Source: Emergomyces orientalis
Lineage: Eukaryota; Ascomycota; Eurotiomycetes; Onygenales; Ajellomycetaceae
Direction: 5' to 3'
Assembly (NCBI GenBank): GCA_002110485.1
Contig: MOWL01000075.1
Coordinates: forward strand, 1 to 64,000
Length of the DNA: 64,000 nt
The notes beneath the pieces were generated by a model. It ran no database searches. It saw only the letters and a program-made list of their open reading frames with translations, and had not been told where the DNA came from. Of this stretch, positions 1 through 10,259 are shown piece by piece. Both the position numbers and the translations under genes were made by a program. How positions within the stretch are numbered: the stretch's first letter is position 1; the number at the start of each line of letters is the position of its first letter.

Positions 1-1
1 G

Positions 2-2074
2 CAGCCCACGGCGAATTGGCTGCATAGATGGGGCTGCAAGGTCTACAAGAAGGATCTGCGAGTTACTAATAAGCTTGCGGATAGAACGGATGGGAAAGAA
101 TGGATCTTTGTGGGTTATCAGGGCCTTCATCAAGTTCGCATATGGGACCCTGATGCACGCAGGTTGGAGATAGCACGAGATGTGGTTTTTGATGAAGCTC
201 TCGTGGAGGACGTGTCATTCATTAATGCCGCTCTTCCGGCTCCTCATGAGCCAAATAACATACCGGATGAGCTCGATGTTTTGAATCCTGCGGATGGATG
301 GCAGCACTGTCTCCTGCGGCGCCTGGCAAGGGAGCGGCCGCACATCATGAAGATGCTTGTCAATGGGGATCTGGAGGAGGCCATTGAGCCTACCTATCTT
401 ATAAACAGTGATGTTGATCTCCTTAATGAGTCTGACGAGCATGCTAATGATAATGGTGATGAGCCCGTGCTTAGTACCCTTACGGACCGTCCCACGACCT
501 TAGCGGAGGCTCGACGGAGCCCTGATTGGCATCATTGGCTCGAAGCAATGAGGAAGGAGGTCGATATGTTCAATCAAAAGAAAACATATGTTATTACTGA
601 GCGGTCCCCGGATATGGATGTTCTTACGGGTAAATGGGTATATGACCGCAAATTAAATAATAAGGGAGAAACCATCCGCTTTCGCGCACGATGGGTGGTT
701 CGCGGATTCCTTCAGCAGCGAGGCGTCCATTATACGAAGTCTTACGCTGCCGTTGTCTCTGGTCCTACAACCAGAAGCCTATTCGCGATCTCTACGGCTA
801 GGGGATGGAAATCGAAGGCAATTGATTACGTGTCTGCATTCCTTAATGGCGTGCTGCCACAGGAAGAAATGATCTATATGCAGCTCCCGACGGGCATAAA
901 ACATGGCAGGGGCAATCTAGTTGGCCTGGTTCGCCAGAGCCTGTATGGGCTGAAGCAAGCTGCGAGGACGTGGTATTTTCTTGCCACTGAGCATCTCACT
1001 TCGATTGGTTTCCGCATATCACCGTATGACGGCGGATTCCTATATCACCCCATCCGTAAGGTGTATTTGACGCTGCACGTTGATGACTGCCGCGTTACGG
1101 GGCCCAATGAGCATGATATTGACTGGGTTCTCGATGAGATTGCGAAGCGTTTTGACACCAAAAGAATCGACGATGATAAGCCATACTTAGGTATGGAAAT
1201 TGCGGGCCGTAATGGTGATTTACTGGTCACGCAAACACGCTATATTGATGAGATCCTTGATGATTTTGGCATGACTGCAATCAATCCGGCACCAACCCCC
1301 ATGAATGCTGGCACAAAGCTCCAGTTCTCGCCGGATGAGGATAAGGGCCTTGATGATGATTTTACGGCTACGCGATATCGTCAAGGGCTTGGGTCTCTTC
1401 AATATCTGGTTACAAGCACCAGACCGGATATAATGTTCGCGGTAAATTATTTATCGCGATTCAATTCTCGCCCAAATAAGGAGTGCTGGGCTGCTTTGAA
1501 GCATGTTCTCCGCTATATGAAGAAGACTAGGACTACGGGCATTCTGTATAAGAGGAATATAGGGGACGAAGGGCTGGCTCCCATGGCCTACGCGGATTCA
1601 GATTGGGCGGGTGCAGACCCCCAATATAAATCGACTACGGGCTATATTATAATGATCAATGGAGCTCCCGTATCATGGCGTTCGCAGCGGCAGATCTCTA
1701 CGGCGAAGTCCACAACTGAAGCTGAGTATATTGCTGCTAGCGAAGCTGCGTGCGAGCTGATTTGGCTTAAAGATATGCTGCATGATGCGGGACTGCTTGA
1801 GAATGCGGATGGCTATGTTCTTTCCAATAATCTGCATATTGATAATAAAGGTGCCATTGATCTAGCTAACGGCGAGTCTTTAACTAAGCGCTCGAGGCAT
1901 ATTGAAGTCCGCTACCATATATTACGCGATCTAGTGGCTAAAAAGGAGCTCCTTCTTCGGCACGTCAGCTCAACGGAGAATAAGGCGGATGGTTTTACGA
2001 AGGCGCTGCCTAGGCCCGCATTCAATGCTTTTGTGGCTAATCTTGGCTTGATTGGTTCGGGGGGATCTGCTTAA
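2..2074 (+). CDS. Ty1/Copia polyprotein, 3' part (integrase C-terminus, reverse transcriptase, RNase H)
   Basis: The frame is open from the first complete codon of the window, so the element is cut by the window edge and not by mutation. The first ~40 codons read as the C-terminal integrase region that ends in a WIFVGYQG box. Reverse transcriptase follows, with the catalytic box as LHVDD (about residues 358-362, nt 1073-1087) where YVDD is usual. RNase H follows, with a YADSDWAG motif near nt 1590 and a KSTTGYI box. The C-terminus carries the usual AEYIAASEAA and HIDNKGAIDLA segments. There is no internal stop over 2 kb, and the CpG content is normal, unlike the Gypsy copy downstream. It encodes the enzymes that copy element RNA into DNA and integrate it. 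It is a different Copia family from the one at 41-46 kb. Confidence 0.93.
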   Translation, partial: QPTANWLHRWGCKVYKKDLRVTNKLADRTDGKEWIFVGYQGLHQVRIWDPDARRLEIARDVVFDEALVEDVSFINAALPAPHEPNNIPDELDVLNPADGWQHCLLRRLARERPHIMKMLVNGDLEEAIEPTYLINSDVDLLNESDEHANDNGDEPVLSTLTDRPTTLAEARRSPDWHHWLEAMRKEVDMFNQKKTYVITERSPDMDVLTGKWVYDRKLNNKGETIRFRARWVVRGFLQQRGVHYTKSYAAVVSGPTTRSLFAISTARGWKSKAIDYVSAFLNGVLPQEEMIYMQLPTGIKHGRGNLVGLVRQSLYGLKQAARTWYFLATEHLTSIGFRISPYDGGFLYHPIRKVYLTLHVDDCRVTGPNEHDIDWVLDEIAKRFDTKRIDDDKPYLGMEIAGRNGDLLVTQTRYIDEILDDFGMTAINPAPTPMNAGTKLQFSPDEDKGLDDDFTATRYRQGLGSLQYLVTSTRPDIMFAVNYLSRFNSRPNKECWAALKHVLRYMKKTRTTGILYKRNIGDEGLAPMAYADSDWAGADPQYKSTTGYIIMINGAPVSWRSQRQISTAKSTTEAEYIAASEAACELIWLKDMLHDAGLLENADGYVLSNNLHIDNKGAIDLANGESLTKRSRHIEVRYHILRDLVAKKELLLRHVSSTENKADGFTKALPRPAFNAFVANLGLIGSGGSA

Positions 2075-2167
2075 TGGATTTAACTAAAAGTTTTGTACTT
2101 AGCTGCTATTTTGATTTTTGATGCCTATGGCGTGGCCTGTGTGCGTGCTCCTGGGGCGCCCTAGCAT

Positions 2168-2280
2168 GGGGGGGTGTTAGGTGATACTAGGGCTACCCGG
2201 GTCACATGCCCCACACACACATATATATTTTAGCTAGTTAGGTAGTTCAATATGATAGGCTTGATGCACTCTATGATTTT
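2168..2280 (+). repeat. Polypurine tract and start of the Copia 3' LTR
   Basis: A run of seven G ends at 2174 and is followed directly by TGTTAGGTGATACTAGG, the arrangement expected for a polypurine tract next to an LTR that begins with TG. It lies about 100 bp after the pol stop. The LTR's right end cannot be fixed because no second LTR copy is in the window. The end given here is a placeholder. Confidence 0.5.
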
Positions 2281-2695
2281 TTTGTCACTTTTCTGCCGGG
2301 CGAGGTAGGGCGGTACAGGGAAAAGACTTGGCACTGGTGCAAAGGAACATGAAAATCAATCAGAGTTTTCACGCAGGTTTTGACAATGAATTGTTCAGAA
2401 AGAGATGGTCGGAATGAATTCAAAATTGAGACAGTTGTAATATCTGGTTTGTTCTAGCTTCTATCAAAATTCTATGTAAATTGGGCCGAAACTGATGATG
2501 TTATGTGATGAAGTGTGATTTTCTTTCCCCTTAGGGGTTGCAAACACGTTTTCCTCAATAGCTTCACCAACTCGCGCTCAATTTTAATAAAAAGTGAATA
2601 AATTGCTTTCTCAAACAAGAGCTTTCAAATGGATGTCTTTTCGTCTTCTAATTCGAAGAATTGGGCTGGTTCGGGGGAAAGCGTTTTTTTGTTGT
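2281..2695. other. No gene recognised
   Basis: About 400 bp of ordinary composition with several CpG sites lies between the Copia 3' end and a LINE tail. It has no long open frame and no motif I recognise. It is not part of the CpG-depleted Gypsy element that begins at 3264. Confidence 0.5.
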
Positions 2696-3263
2696 CAAGA
2701 ACTTAGAGCTGAACTGAGATATAAATATAAGCTGAGAGAAATGAATATGAAACTACTATTTTCAACTGAAATAGGCAGTCAATATTTAATTGATTTTCTC
2801 AATGAAACTCAAATAGCTACTAGAAATCAATTCTATTTCAAAGATGAAAATATAAATGAATGAGAATCTGAAATATTCTTTATAAAAACTGCTAGATATT
2901 ATATAATATCTCACTATTTCTTTTGTGTTAGAGTCTGTCTTTTATTTCCTTTGTATTCATGTCATGAGTTATTTTGTCTATCATTAATTTATTTTCTTTG
3001 TAATCACTTGAAAATTATATGAAAAAAAGAGAATATAAATAATCTTCAAAGATATTTATAAATAAATAAATAAAAAAAAGAAAAATCAATTTGCTGACTA
3101 TTCTGGGCTGGAATTCAAGTATTGCAAGTGCTATTTGTTTGAAGAAAAAATGTATAGTAATTAGTGTTAAAGTTAGAAAAATCCTGAGACTCTTTGAGTC
3201 TCAGGTAGATATCATAGTCTCTGACTGCATATATATCTATAATTGAAGAATAATAATAATAAT
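2696..3263 (+). mobile_element. 5'-truncated LINE copy (3' tail only)
   Basis: By eye these 568 bases match the 3' end of the LINE at 7557-8124 base for base. They include the last ~55 codons, the stop, the 3' UTR and the terminal TAA repeats. Loss of the 5' end is normal for target-primed insertion. The sequence upstream gives an accidental in-frame extension (ORF from 2594) that is not a gene. The right flank is directly the middle of the Gypsy reverse transcriptase, and I see no target duplication across the two flanks. The insertion may therefore have been accompanied by a deletion. Confidence 0.9.
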
Positions 3264-4478
3264 CAACACCTTACCCTCTCATCGCGGACCAGGGGTAGAC
3301 CACAGAATCACATTGGAAAATAAGAATGGAAAAGAGGCTCAACCACCTTGAGGCCCACTCTACACCATGTCTCAGAATGAACTTCTTGTCCTACAGAAAA
3401 CACTACTGGATTATTTGGATAAAGGCTTCATACGAGTGAGTAATTCACCGGCAGCAGCCCCTGTGCTCTTTGCTTGGAAACCAGAGAGTGGTCTACAATT
3501 CTGTATAGACTATCATGGCTTGAATGCAATCACTTGCAAGGACAGATACCTCCTCCCATTAATCAATGAGACTCTAGAATGTATTGACAAGACAAAATGA
3601 TTTACAAAGCTTGATGTTACTGCAGCCTTTCACAGGCTTCACATTGCAGAAGGTGATGAATGAAAGACAGCCTTCAAAACTCAATATGAGCTCTATGAAT
3701 GACTGATAACTCTCTTTGAATTAGCAAATGCTTCTAGCATCTTTCAGAAGTACATCAATTGAGCTCTACATGAATATCTGAATGAGTTTGTATCTGTCTA
3801 CATTGATGATATCTGATTTTCACCTCAGGCAGTCTTAAGCAACACCGCCAACATGTTGAAAAGATATTTATCAAGTTACATAAAACTGATCTTCAGATTG
3901 ATATAGACAAGTGCAACTTCAAGGTTCAATCCACCAAGTATCTAGAATTTATCATAGAGGCTGAAAAAGATGTGAGCATGAATTCAGAGAAGATTCAGAT
4001 AATTATAAAATGACAAGTCTTCACTACAGTTAAAGATGTCTGCAGGTTCATAGAATTCATGAACTTTTATAGAAAATTTATACAGAATTTCTTGAAGATT
4101 GTGGCTCCTCTCACAGAACTCATCAAAAAGAATATAAAGTTTAACTGATTCAAGAAAGTGAATCAGATTTTTAAACTGTTTAAAAGAATATTTATCTCTG
4201 TATTAATATTGCTACAGTTCTTCTCTGATCATGAAACAGTTGTTGAAACAGATTTCTCTGATTATGTTACTGAAGAAGTACTCTCTCAGTATAATGATAA
4301 TGAACTGCTGAAATCATGTGCCTTCTTCTCTAAGAAGAACACACTCACTGAATACAACTATGAAATTCATGATAAGAAATTGCTCACTGTAATCAGATGC
4401 TTGAAAGAATGAGACTCTCAGTTAAGAAGTACTGACAAGTTCAAAATCATTACTAATCACAAGAATCTAGAGTACTTC

Positions 4479-7400
4479 ATGACCTCACAGAGATCTGCTC
4501 ATGAAGTTATTCAATTTAATATTGAAATTGATGAAAAGGAAACATGTGAGAATCCTCTACTATCAAATCAATATAATTTTGAAAAAGCTGAATGGTCTGA
4601 AATCAATAAGAGAATTGAAGATTTAAAATTTGAAAAAAAAGAAGAATTATCAAATTGGAATGAAAAGACAATAATAACAGATATAATACTAGAAAGTAGA
4701 ACTAATATAATAACTGAAATTATATTAGAAAGCATTAAAAACTTTATACCAAAGAAAAAGCTCTCAGAATTCTCAAAACCTTGGTGGTCAGAAGAAATAA
4801 CAGAAAAAAGAAAAAATCTAGCAAAAATAAAAAAAGAATGGAAAGAGAATATCATATCTTATGAAGAATATAAAAGAATAAGAAATGAATATTTCACATT
4901 AATTAAAAAAACTAAAACTAGCTGCTGGAATAAATTTCTTGTGAATGCACAGGGAAAAGAAATATTTAAAGCTTTTAAATATACAAAGTCTAAATCTGTT
5001 GCAAAGCTTCCATCTCTAAAATATAAAATAGAAAATGAGGAATATATTGCTCATTCTTTTGAACAAAAATGTCAGGCTTTTATGAAAATTCTATTTCAAA
5101 AACCACCTCAATCTGAACAATATAGTTCAATATGTGAATATATTGAAGATTCAAGATGGGCTTGGCCAGATCTATCTAGAAATGAACTTGAAACTGCTGT
5201 TTTTACAAGTTCTACAAAAACAGCTGCAGGACCTGATACTATAAATCATTTAATCATTCAAAAAGTCTTTCATTCTCTGAAAAATGAATTATTTGAATTA
5301 TTCTCTCAACTAATGAAGAATGGGTATCACCCTGAATGCTGGAGACAAGCAACTGGTATAGTTCTTGCAAAACCAAATAGAAAAGCTACTATGCCAAAGT
5401 CTTATAGAATTATATCACTTTTGAATTGCTTGGGAAAAATTCTTGAAAAAATAATAGCAACAAGATTATCATATCTAGGCTCAATCACTGATTTATTATA
5501 TAATGATCAAATGGGTGGCAGAAAACAGAATTCTGCAATAGATACAGTTTTATCAATAATTCATGATATTCAAATGGCAAAAAATGAAGGCTTAGTTACA
5601 ACAGCTGCTTTTATTGATATAAAAGGTGCTTTTGATCATGTTTCAAAGAATAAGCTAATAATTATTCTTCAAGAGATGAAACTACCAAAAGCATTAATAA
5701 AGTGGGTTATATGTTTTATGTCAAAAAGATATATTCAACTACTTTTTGACTCATTAAAGCAAGATATTACTGAAATTGAAATAGGAGTTCCTCAGGGGTC
5801 TCCAGTCTCACCAATTCTATTTGCTATATATACAAAAAATCTATTCAAAGATAGAGAAATGGAGATAGTGAGATCTCCTAGCTATGTTGATGATATAGGT
5901 CTGATTTTCAGCTCAAGAACAATAAAAGAAAATTGTGAAAATATTGAAAAAGCTGCGCAAGAGATATTTAATAGAGGAGATTTAAACCTAATTCAATTTG
6001 ATATGGAAAAAACTGAATTAATTCACTTTTTTCCAAAAAGATATGAAAAGGAAATAAGTTTAAATCTATTAAATCAAGAAATAAAGCCTAAATCAGTTGT
6101 AAGATGGCTAGGAATCTGGCTGGATTCAAAACTCAATTTTAAATCTCATATTCAAAAAAGAATGGCTCAAGCTGAAAGAGTTTTAAATAGTATAATACAA
6201 CTTTCTAATACTGAAAGGGGTTTATCATTTCAAGCTATGAGACAGCTATACATTGCATGTATAGCATCTATTTCTGATTATGGTGTTCAGATATGGTGGA
6301 AGAACCAGAAACACTTCATAGATAAGTTTCAAAAATTGCAGAATACAGCTTTAAGAAGAATTCTGGGAGCTTTCAAAACCTCTCCATGTAGAGCTATGGA
6401 AATAGAAGCTTCTATATCACCTCCTGAAATAAGATTTGAGAAGATATGCAAGAATTATGCACTGAGAATCATGAAAATGCCAGATATTCATTCAATTAGA
6501 AAAAGAATATCTACATCTTATCCTCCAATTCAATCTGGAAATGACTTAGATTGGAATAGATATCTAGATTGGAATGAAAGTCAAGAAAATCAAGAAAATG
6601 AGAGAAATAGAAAAAAAATCCCTTCTCAACTATATAGAGTATGCTCAATGATTAAAAATGAGTTCTCCTCATTAAATATTGAAAAGATTGAACACAAAAA
6701 GCTATATCCATGGAAAGAAAAACTAGGCTCAATGATTTCAATTGAAATAAGCGCATTATCAAAACCAGAAGAAGCTGAGAATCATAGAAGAATAATAGAG
6801 AAAATTGATTTTAAAAAGTCAATTCTAATCTATTCAGATGGTTCAATGAATGAAAATAAAGGCCTAGGAGCTGGAATAGCATATACAGAAGATAATTACA
6901 AATATACATCAGATTCATGGAATATTGGAAATGAATGTGAAGTATTTGATGCTGAATTATATGCTATTATGAAAGCTTTTAAACTGATAGAAATAAAAGC
7001 TTCAAAAAGAAAAGATATGAAAGAAGCATGGATTTTTTCAGATAGTCAAGCAGCTTTGAAAAGAATTCAAAAAAATGAAATTCATAATGGTCAAATGAAT
7101 ATAGAAGTAATTCTAAAGATATGCAAAAGAATTCAATTAAAATATAAGACAAAGATATATCTGAGCTGGGTTCCTGCTCATATAAATATACATGGAAATG
7201 AGCTTGCTGATGAAGCAGCAAAGAAAGGAACAGAACTAAATATTGCAAGTTCAAAAATAGTTTCATGGTCTTTTATTAAAAGAAAGATAAAAGAGAATTG
7301 CTTAGAAAAATGGCATAAAATATGGAAAAAACAAAGAAAAAGTCCTCACTATCTTAGATTTGAAACTAAACCTAAATGGAAATCATGCTCTATTAAGTGC

Positions 7401-7724
7401 AAGAAGAAGCTTTTCTCCTCAATCATTCAATTGAAACTAGGTCATGGCTATTTCAAATCTTATTTGAAAAGAATATCTGATATTGAAAGTGAAAATTGTG
7501 AATATTGTGACTCTCTTGAAGACCCAGAACATATCTTAATGAATTGCTCATTAAATCAAGAACTTAGAGCTGAACTGAGATATAAATATAAGCTGAGAGA
7601 AATGAATATGAAACTACTATTTTCAACTGAAATAGGCAGTCAATATTTAATTGATTTTCTCAATGAAACTCAAATAGCTACTAGAAATCAATTCTATTTC
7701 AAAGATGAAAATATAAATGAATGA
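4479..7724 (+). CDS. LINE ORF2 remainder: reverse transcriptase, RNase H, zinc knuckle
   Basis: The frame is open for 1,081 codons. The first five codons, including the ATG, belong to the Gypsy target duplication, and the frame is the Gypsy RNase H frame, so the two are joined in frame by chance. Reverse transcriptase motifs include RPQGSPVSP-like GVPQGSPVSPILFA (about nt 5780-5820) and the catalytic YVDD box (nt ~5883-5894). RNase H follows with YSDGS, DAELYAI, FSDSQAAL and a WVPAH...NELADEAA block (nt ~7165-7220). Near the C-terminus there is a CX2CX7HX4C knuckle (CEYC...H...C). All Trp codons are intact TGG. The APE endonuclease domain is missing, so this copy could not nick a target itself. 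Confidence 0.93.
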   Translation: MTSQRSAHEVIQFNIEIDEKETCENPLLSNQYNFEKAEWSEINKRIEDLKFEKKEELSNWNEKTIITDIILESRTNIITEIILESIKNFIPKKKLSEFSKPWWSEEITEKRKNLAKIKKEWKENIISYEEYKRIRNEYFTLIKKTKTSCWNKFLVNAQGKEIFKAFKYTKSKSVAKLPSLKYKIENEEYIAHSFEQKCQAFMKILFQKPPQSEQYSSICEYIEDSRWAWPDLSRNELETAVFTSSTKTAAGPDTINHLIIQKVFHSLKNELFELFSQLMKNGYHPECWRQATGIVLAKPNRKATMPKSYRIISLLNCLGKILEKIIATRLSYLGSITDLLYNDQMGGRKQNSAIDTVLSIIHDIQMAKNEGLVTTAAFIDIKGAFDHVSKNKLIIILQEMKLPKALIKWVICFMSKRYIQLLFDSLKQDITEIEIGVPQGSPVSPILFAIYTKNLFKDREMEIVRSPSYVDDIGLIFSSRTIKENCENIEKAAQEIFNRGDLNLIQFDMEKTELIHFFPKRYEKEISLNLLNQEIKPKSVVRWLGIWLDSKLNFKSHIQKRMAQAERVLNSIIQLSNTERGLSFQAMRQLYIACIASISDYGVQIWWKNQKHFIDKFQKLQNTALRRILGAFKTSPCRAMEIEASISPPEIRFEKICKNYALRIMKMPDIHSIRKRISTSYPPIQSGNDLDWNRYLDWNESQENQENERNRKKIPSQLYRVCSMIKNEFSSLNIEKIEHKKLYPWKEKLGSMISIEISALSKPEEAENHRRIIEKIDFKKSILIYSDGSMNENKGLGAGIAYTEDNYKYTSDSWNIGNECEVFDAELYAIMKAFKLIEIKASKRKDMKEAWIFSDSQAALKRIQKNEIHNGQMNIEVILKICKRIQLKYKTKIYLSWVPAHINIHGNELADEAAKKGTELNIASSKIVSWSFIKRKIKENCLEKWHKIWKKQRKSPHYLRFETKPKWKSCSIKCKKKLFSSIIQLKLGHGYFKSYLKRISDIESENCEYCDSLEDPEHILMNCSLNQELRAELRYKYKLREMNMKLLFSTEIGSQYLIDFLNETQIATRNQFYFKDENINE

Positions 7725-8122
7725 GAATCTGAAATATTCTTTATAAAAACTGCTAGATATTATATAATATCTCACTATTTCTTTTGTGTTAGAGTCTGTC
7801 TTTTATTTCCTTTGTATTCATGTCATGAGTTATTTTGTCTATCATTAATTTATTTTCTTTGTAATCACTTGAAAATTATATGAAAAAAAGAGAATATAAA
7901 TAATCTTCAAAGATATTTATAAATAAATAAATAAAAAAAAGAAAAATCAATTTGCTGACTATTCTGGGCTGGAATTCAAGTATTGCAAGTGCTATTTGTT
8001 TGAAGAAAAAATGTATAGTAATTAGTGTTAAAGTTAGAAAAATCCTGAGACTCTTTGAGTCTCAGGTAGATATCATAGTCTCTGACTGCATATATATCTA
8101 TAATTGAAGAATAATAATAATA
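4492..8122 (+). mobile_element. Non-LTR retrotransposon (LINE, Tad1/I-like with RNase H), inserted in Gypsy
   Basis: The insertion is bounded by a 13-bp direct repeat, ATGACCTCACAGA, at 4479-4491 and 8123-8135. It ends in TAA repeats just before the right copy. The 5' end is truncated within the endonuclease region, just before the position of the SDH motif, which here reads SAH. The 3' 568 bp match the copy at 2696-3263. The element is AT-rich and almost CpG-free, yet its reading frame is undamaged, unlike the Gypsy around it. It must have arrived after most of the Gypsy decay, or it escapes the mutation. Confidence 0.95.
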
Positions 8123-9927
8123 ATGACCTCACAGAAGCTCTCAGAACGGCAAGTACACTGGGCTCAGTTCCTGAGCCGTTTCAATTTTGAATTGGCGTAT
8201 CGGCCCGGTAAGAACAACGCTGCCGCGGACGCCCTATCCCGCCGGGACCAGGACCTACCAAGTGGCCAAGACAACGAAAGACATGTCTACAGAGAATTTC
8301 AAATGCTACAGCCAGTTAAATGCTTCTTAATAATTGACAGAAAGAGTCTGAGGAAGCCTTTCTCAGATGTTCCTCAACCCTCATGTGAATTTCAACCTGT
8401 TAGTGCAGTGCCAATCACAGCATCAGCTCTGCTCATAGAAGAATGCACCCTCACTGAAGAATGAGCTCAGGCTAAAGAGAATGACAACACACTCAAAAAG
8501 CTGAAACAGATTATTCACAGCAGCTCTCAAAAGTTCTCTTCACAGTTAAAGATCAAGGTCTCAGTGACAGAATGTAGTATTGAAAATGAATATCTCTGCT
8601 TTAGAGAATAGAAGTGGGTCCCAGACTTCAAACCTCTACAGATCAGAATACTACAGAAAATCCATGATTCAGTGATGACAGAACACTCTGGACAAGAGGC
8701 CATGTACTGAATTCTTGCTCAAGACTACTTTTGATCTAACTGTGCCCAAGATGTGAGAATCTTCACCCACAATTGTAACATTTGTAGAGCAAACACAGCA
8801 TGGAAGAAGTGTTGACATGGCCTGCTAAAACCCCTGCTCATATCAGATCAAATATGGAGAGAAATCTTCATTGACTTCATTATGAAACTTTCAGAGTCTG
8901 ATGAGTTCACTAATATCATGGTGATCACAGACTGTCTGAGCAAGAGCATGATAATTGAACTCTGTAAGAAAATAGATGCTGAGACACTAGCTGATGTCTT
9001 TATCAACTGCTTCTATAGAAAGCATGGTGTGCTGTCAGCTATAGTCTCAGACCACAGAACACAGTTTGTTAAGACCCTTTAATCACATGTATACAAGAAG
9101 TTAGATGTCATCAGACATCTCTTCACAGTCTATCATTCAGAGACAGATGGGTTCACAGAACAAGTAAATCAGTCATTGAAGACCTATATCAGAAAGTTCA
9201 CAAACTTTGTACAGAATGACTGGTCAGGATGTTTAGCATCTGCTGAATTAGCCATGAATGGTAGAGACTCAGTAATCACTGATGTGAGCCCATTCTTCTT
9301 GATGTATGAGTATAATTTAGATCTGCTACAGCTGAAAGAGAATACTTCAGTCTCTGAGAGTTCTCAGAACTCAATTAAGCAAGCAGTATTAATTCTAGCA
9401 AAGCTAAAAGATGCAGCAACCTGGGCCCAGGCTTCAATGGCAAATGCCCAGCAGGAACAAGAACTCCAGGCTAATCATCATCAAGATGCTGCTCTGGAAT
9501 ACAGAATTAATGACACTGTCTGACTGAATTTGAAGAATGTGTCTACACTTCAGTCTTCAAAGAAGCTGAATGTTCAGAATGAAAAGTTCAAGATAATAGA
9601 GAGAATTAACTCTCATGTCTATTGATTGAATATATCATCTGGAATTCATAATGTTTTTCATGTGGATTTACTTTGTCCTGCCGCTGGAGACCTGCTGCCA
9701 TTCCAAATCTGCCATGAACCCCAACCACTGGCCATAGATGTTGATGGGCACGAGGAGTACTATGTTGAGAAAATTCTTAAGAAGAAGATTAGATACCATC
9801 AGAAGTATTATCTGATCAAATGAGTGAGCTGAACTGTCTTCACCTGAATAAAGACATCTCTAATGAAGAAGACTCAGGCTCTCAATGACTATCTGTGAAG
9901 AACCATGAAAGAGAAAGAGAGAGATAA

Positions 9928-10139
9928 TGTCAGAGGTTGAACCTCTATATGATTATGTGGACTCGGGCTAGCCGGCTCCCGCGCTAGTGGCTAGCCCTCA
10001 CTTGTAATCTGTGCACACTTTTCTACACACTCTTTGCACTTCTTTCTTTTCTTTCTCTTTTCTTTCTTAAGCTTTTCTTCTTGTATATTAGACACAATAT
10101 AGTTCTTTCATACCTAATTGCTCGCCCCTTACAGTGACA
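9928..10139 (+). repeat. Gypsy 3' LTR
   Basis: The sequence starts TGTCA and ends TGACA, a perfect 5-bp inverted terminal repeat typical of LTRs. It is preceded by a purine-rich run (GAGAAAGAGAGAGATAA, ending 9927). It begins about 30 bp after the pol remains, as expected. It is 212 bp long. It still contains CpG-rich segments such as 9960-9990. The matching 5' LTR is not in the window, so the target duplication cannot be checked. Confidence 0.75.
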
Positions 10140-10225
10140 GATCATGCTTGTCACAGAGTTTTTCTCACTTTGTATATTAAGCAGAGCCCCACATATTCTT
10201 GTGATTAAGTGGTGTAGAAATAATG

Positions 10226-10258
<33 letters not shown>

Positions 10259-10259
10259 G
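10140..10259 (+). mobile_element. LINE 3' terminal fragment ending in (TAA)n
   Basis: The stretch CCACATATTCTTGTGATTAAGTGGTGTA followed by about 40 bp of AAT/TAA repeats closely matches, in reverse complement, the 3' end of the minus-strand LINE at 59678-59760 (same CCCACATAT...TTAAGTGGTGTA block, then TAA repeats). It is a very short, 5'-truncated relic of that LINE family, lying directly against the Gypsy LTR. Homology could start a little to either side of the coordinates given. Confidence 0.65.

Larger units (their letters stand above)
3367..9920 (+). pseudogene. Gypsy pol relic (RT, RNase H, integrase, chromodomain-like tail)
   Basis: Recognisable pieces in order are RT (SNSPAAAPVLF, FTKLDVTAAF, YIDD at 3799-3810), RNase H up to the LINE insertion (TNHKNLEYF), the rest of RNase H after it (YRPGKNNAAADALSRRDQ, about 8200-8260), an integrase HHCC zinc segment near 8760-8790 (HNCNICRA), the integrase core (SDHRTQF, HSETDG) and a GIHNVFHVDLL box near 9640. 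A one-base deletion just after YIDD (nt 3811-3815) shifts the frame. Stops in the inferred frame are almost all TGA: 3598, 3661, 3703, 3760, 4012, 4147, 4410, 8462, 8708, 8732, 8813, 9521, 9623, 9821, 9830 and 9842. There is one TAG near 8606 and one TAA at 9080. Most stand where family members carry Trp, some where they carry Arg. It cannot make a working protein. Confidence 0.93.
3264..10139 (+). mobile_element. Ty3/Gypsy retrotransposon, 5'-deleted, decayed, split by a LINE
   Basis: Gypsy sequence runs 3264-4491 and resumes at 8123. It ends in a 3' LTR at 9928-10139. Everything before the reverse transcriptase is absent: 5' LTR, gag, protease and the start of pol. The remainder follows the canonical Gypsy order of RT, RNase H, integrase and a chromodomain-like tail. 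The LINE at 4492-8122 sits in the RNase H region. Most of the element is strikingly CpG-poor (none from 8281 to 9681), but 8141-8280 and 9680-9760 keep many CpG. Confidence 0.92.

Noticed and set aside
3367..9842. TGA read as tryptophan (a changed nuclear genetic code)
   Set aside because: NPT1, the copia-type frame end, the SANT gene and others use TGA as a normal terminal stop and TGG for Trp, and the intact LINE uses only TGG. The TGAs occur in repeats and relics that also have frameshifts and Arg losses, so mutation explains them better.
10213..10259. Simple (AAT)n microsatellite with no further meaning
   Set aside because: The sequence just before it matches the 3' end of LINE-2, so the repeat is better explained as a LINE tail.
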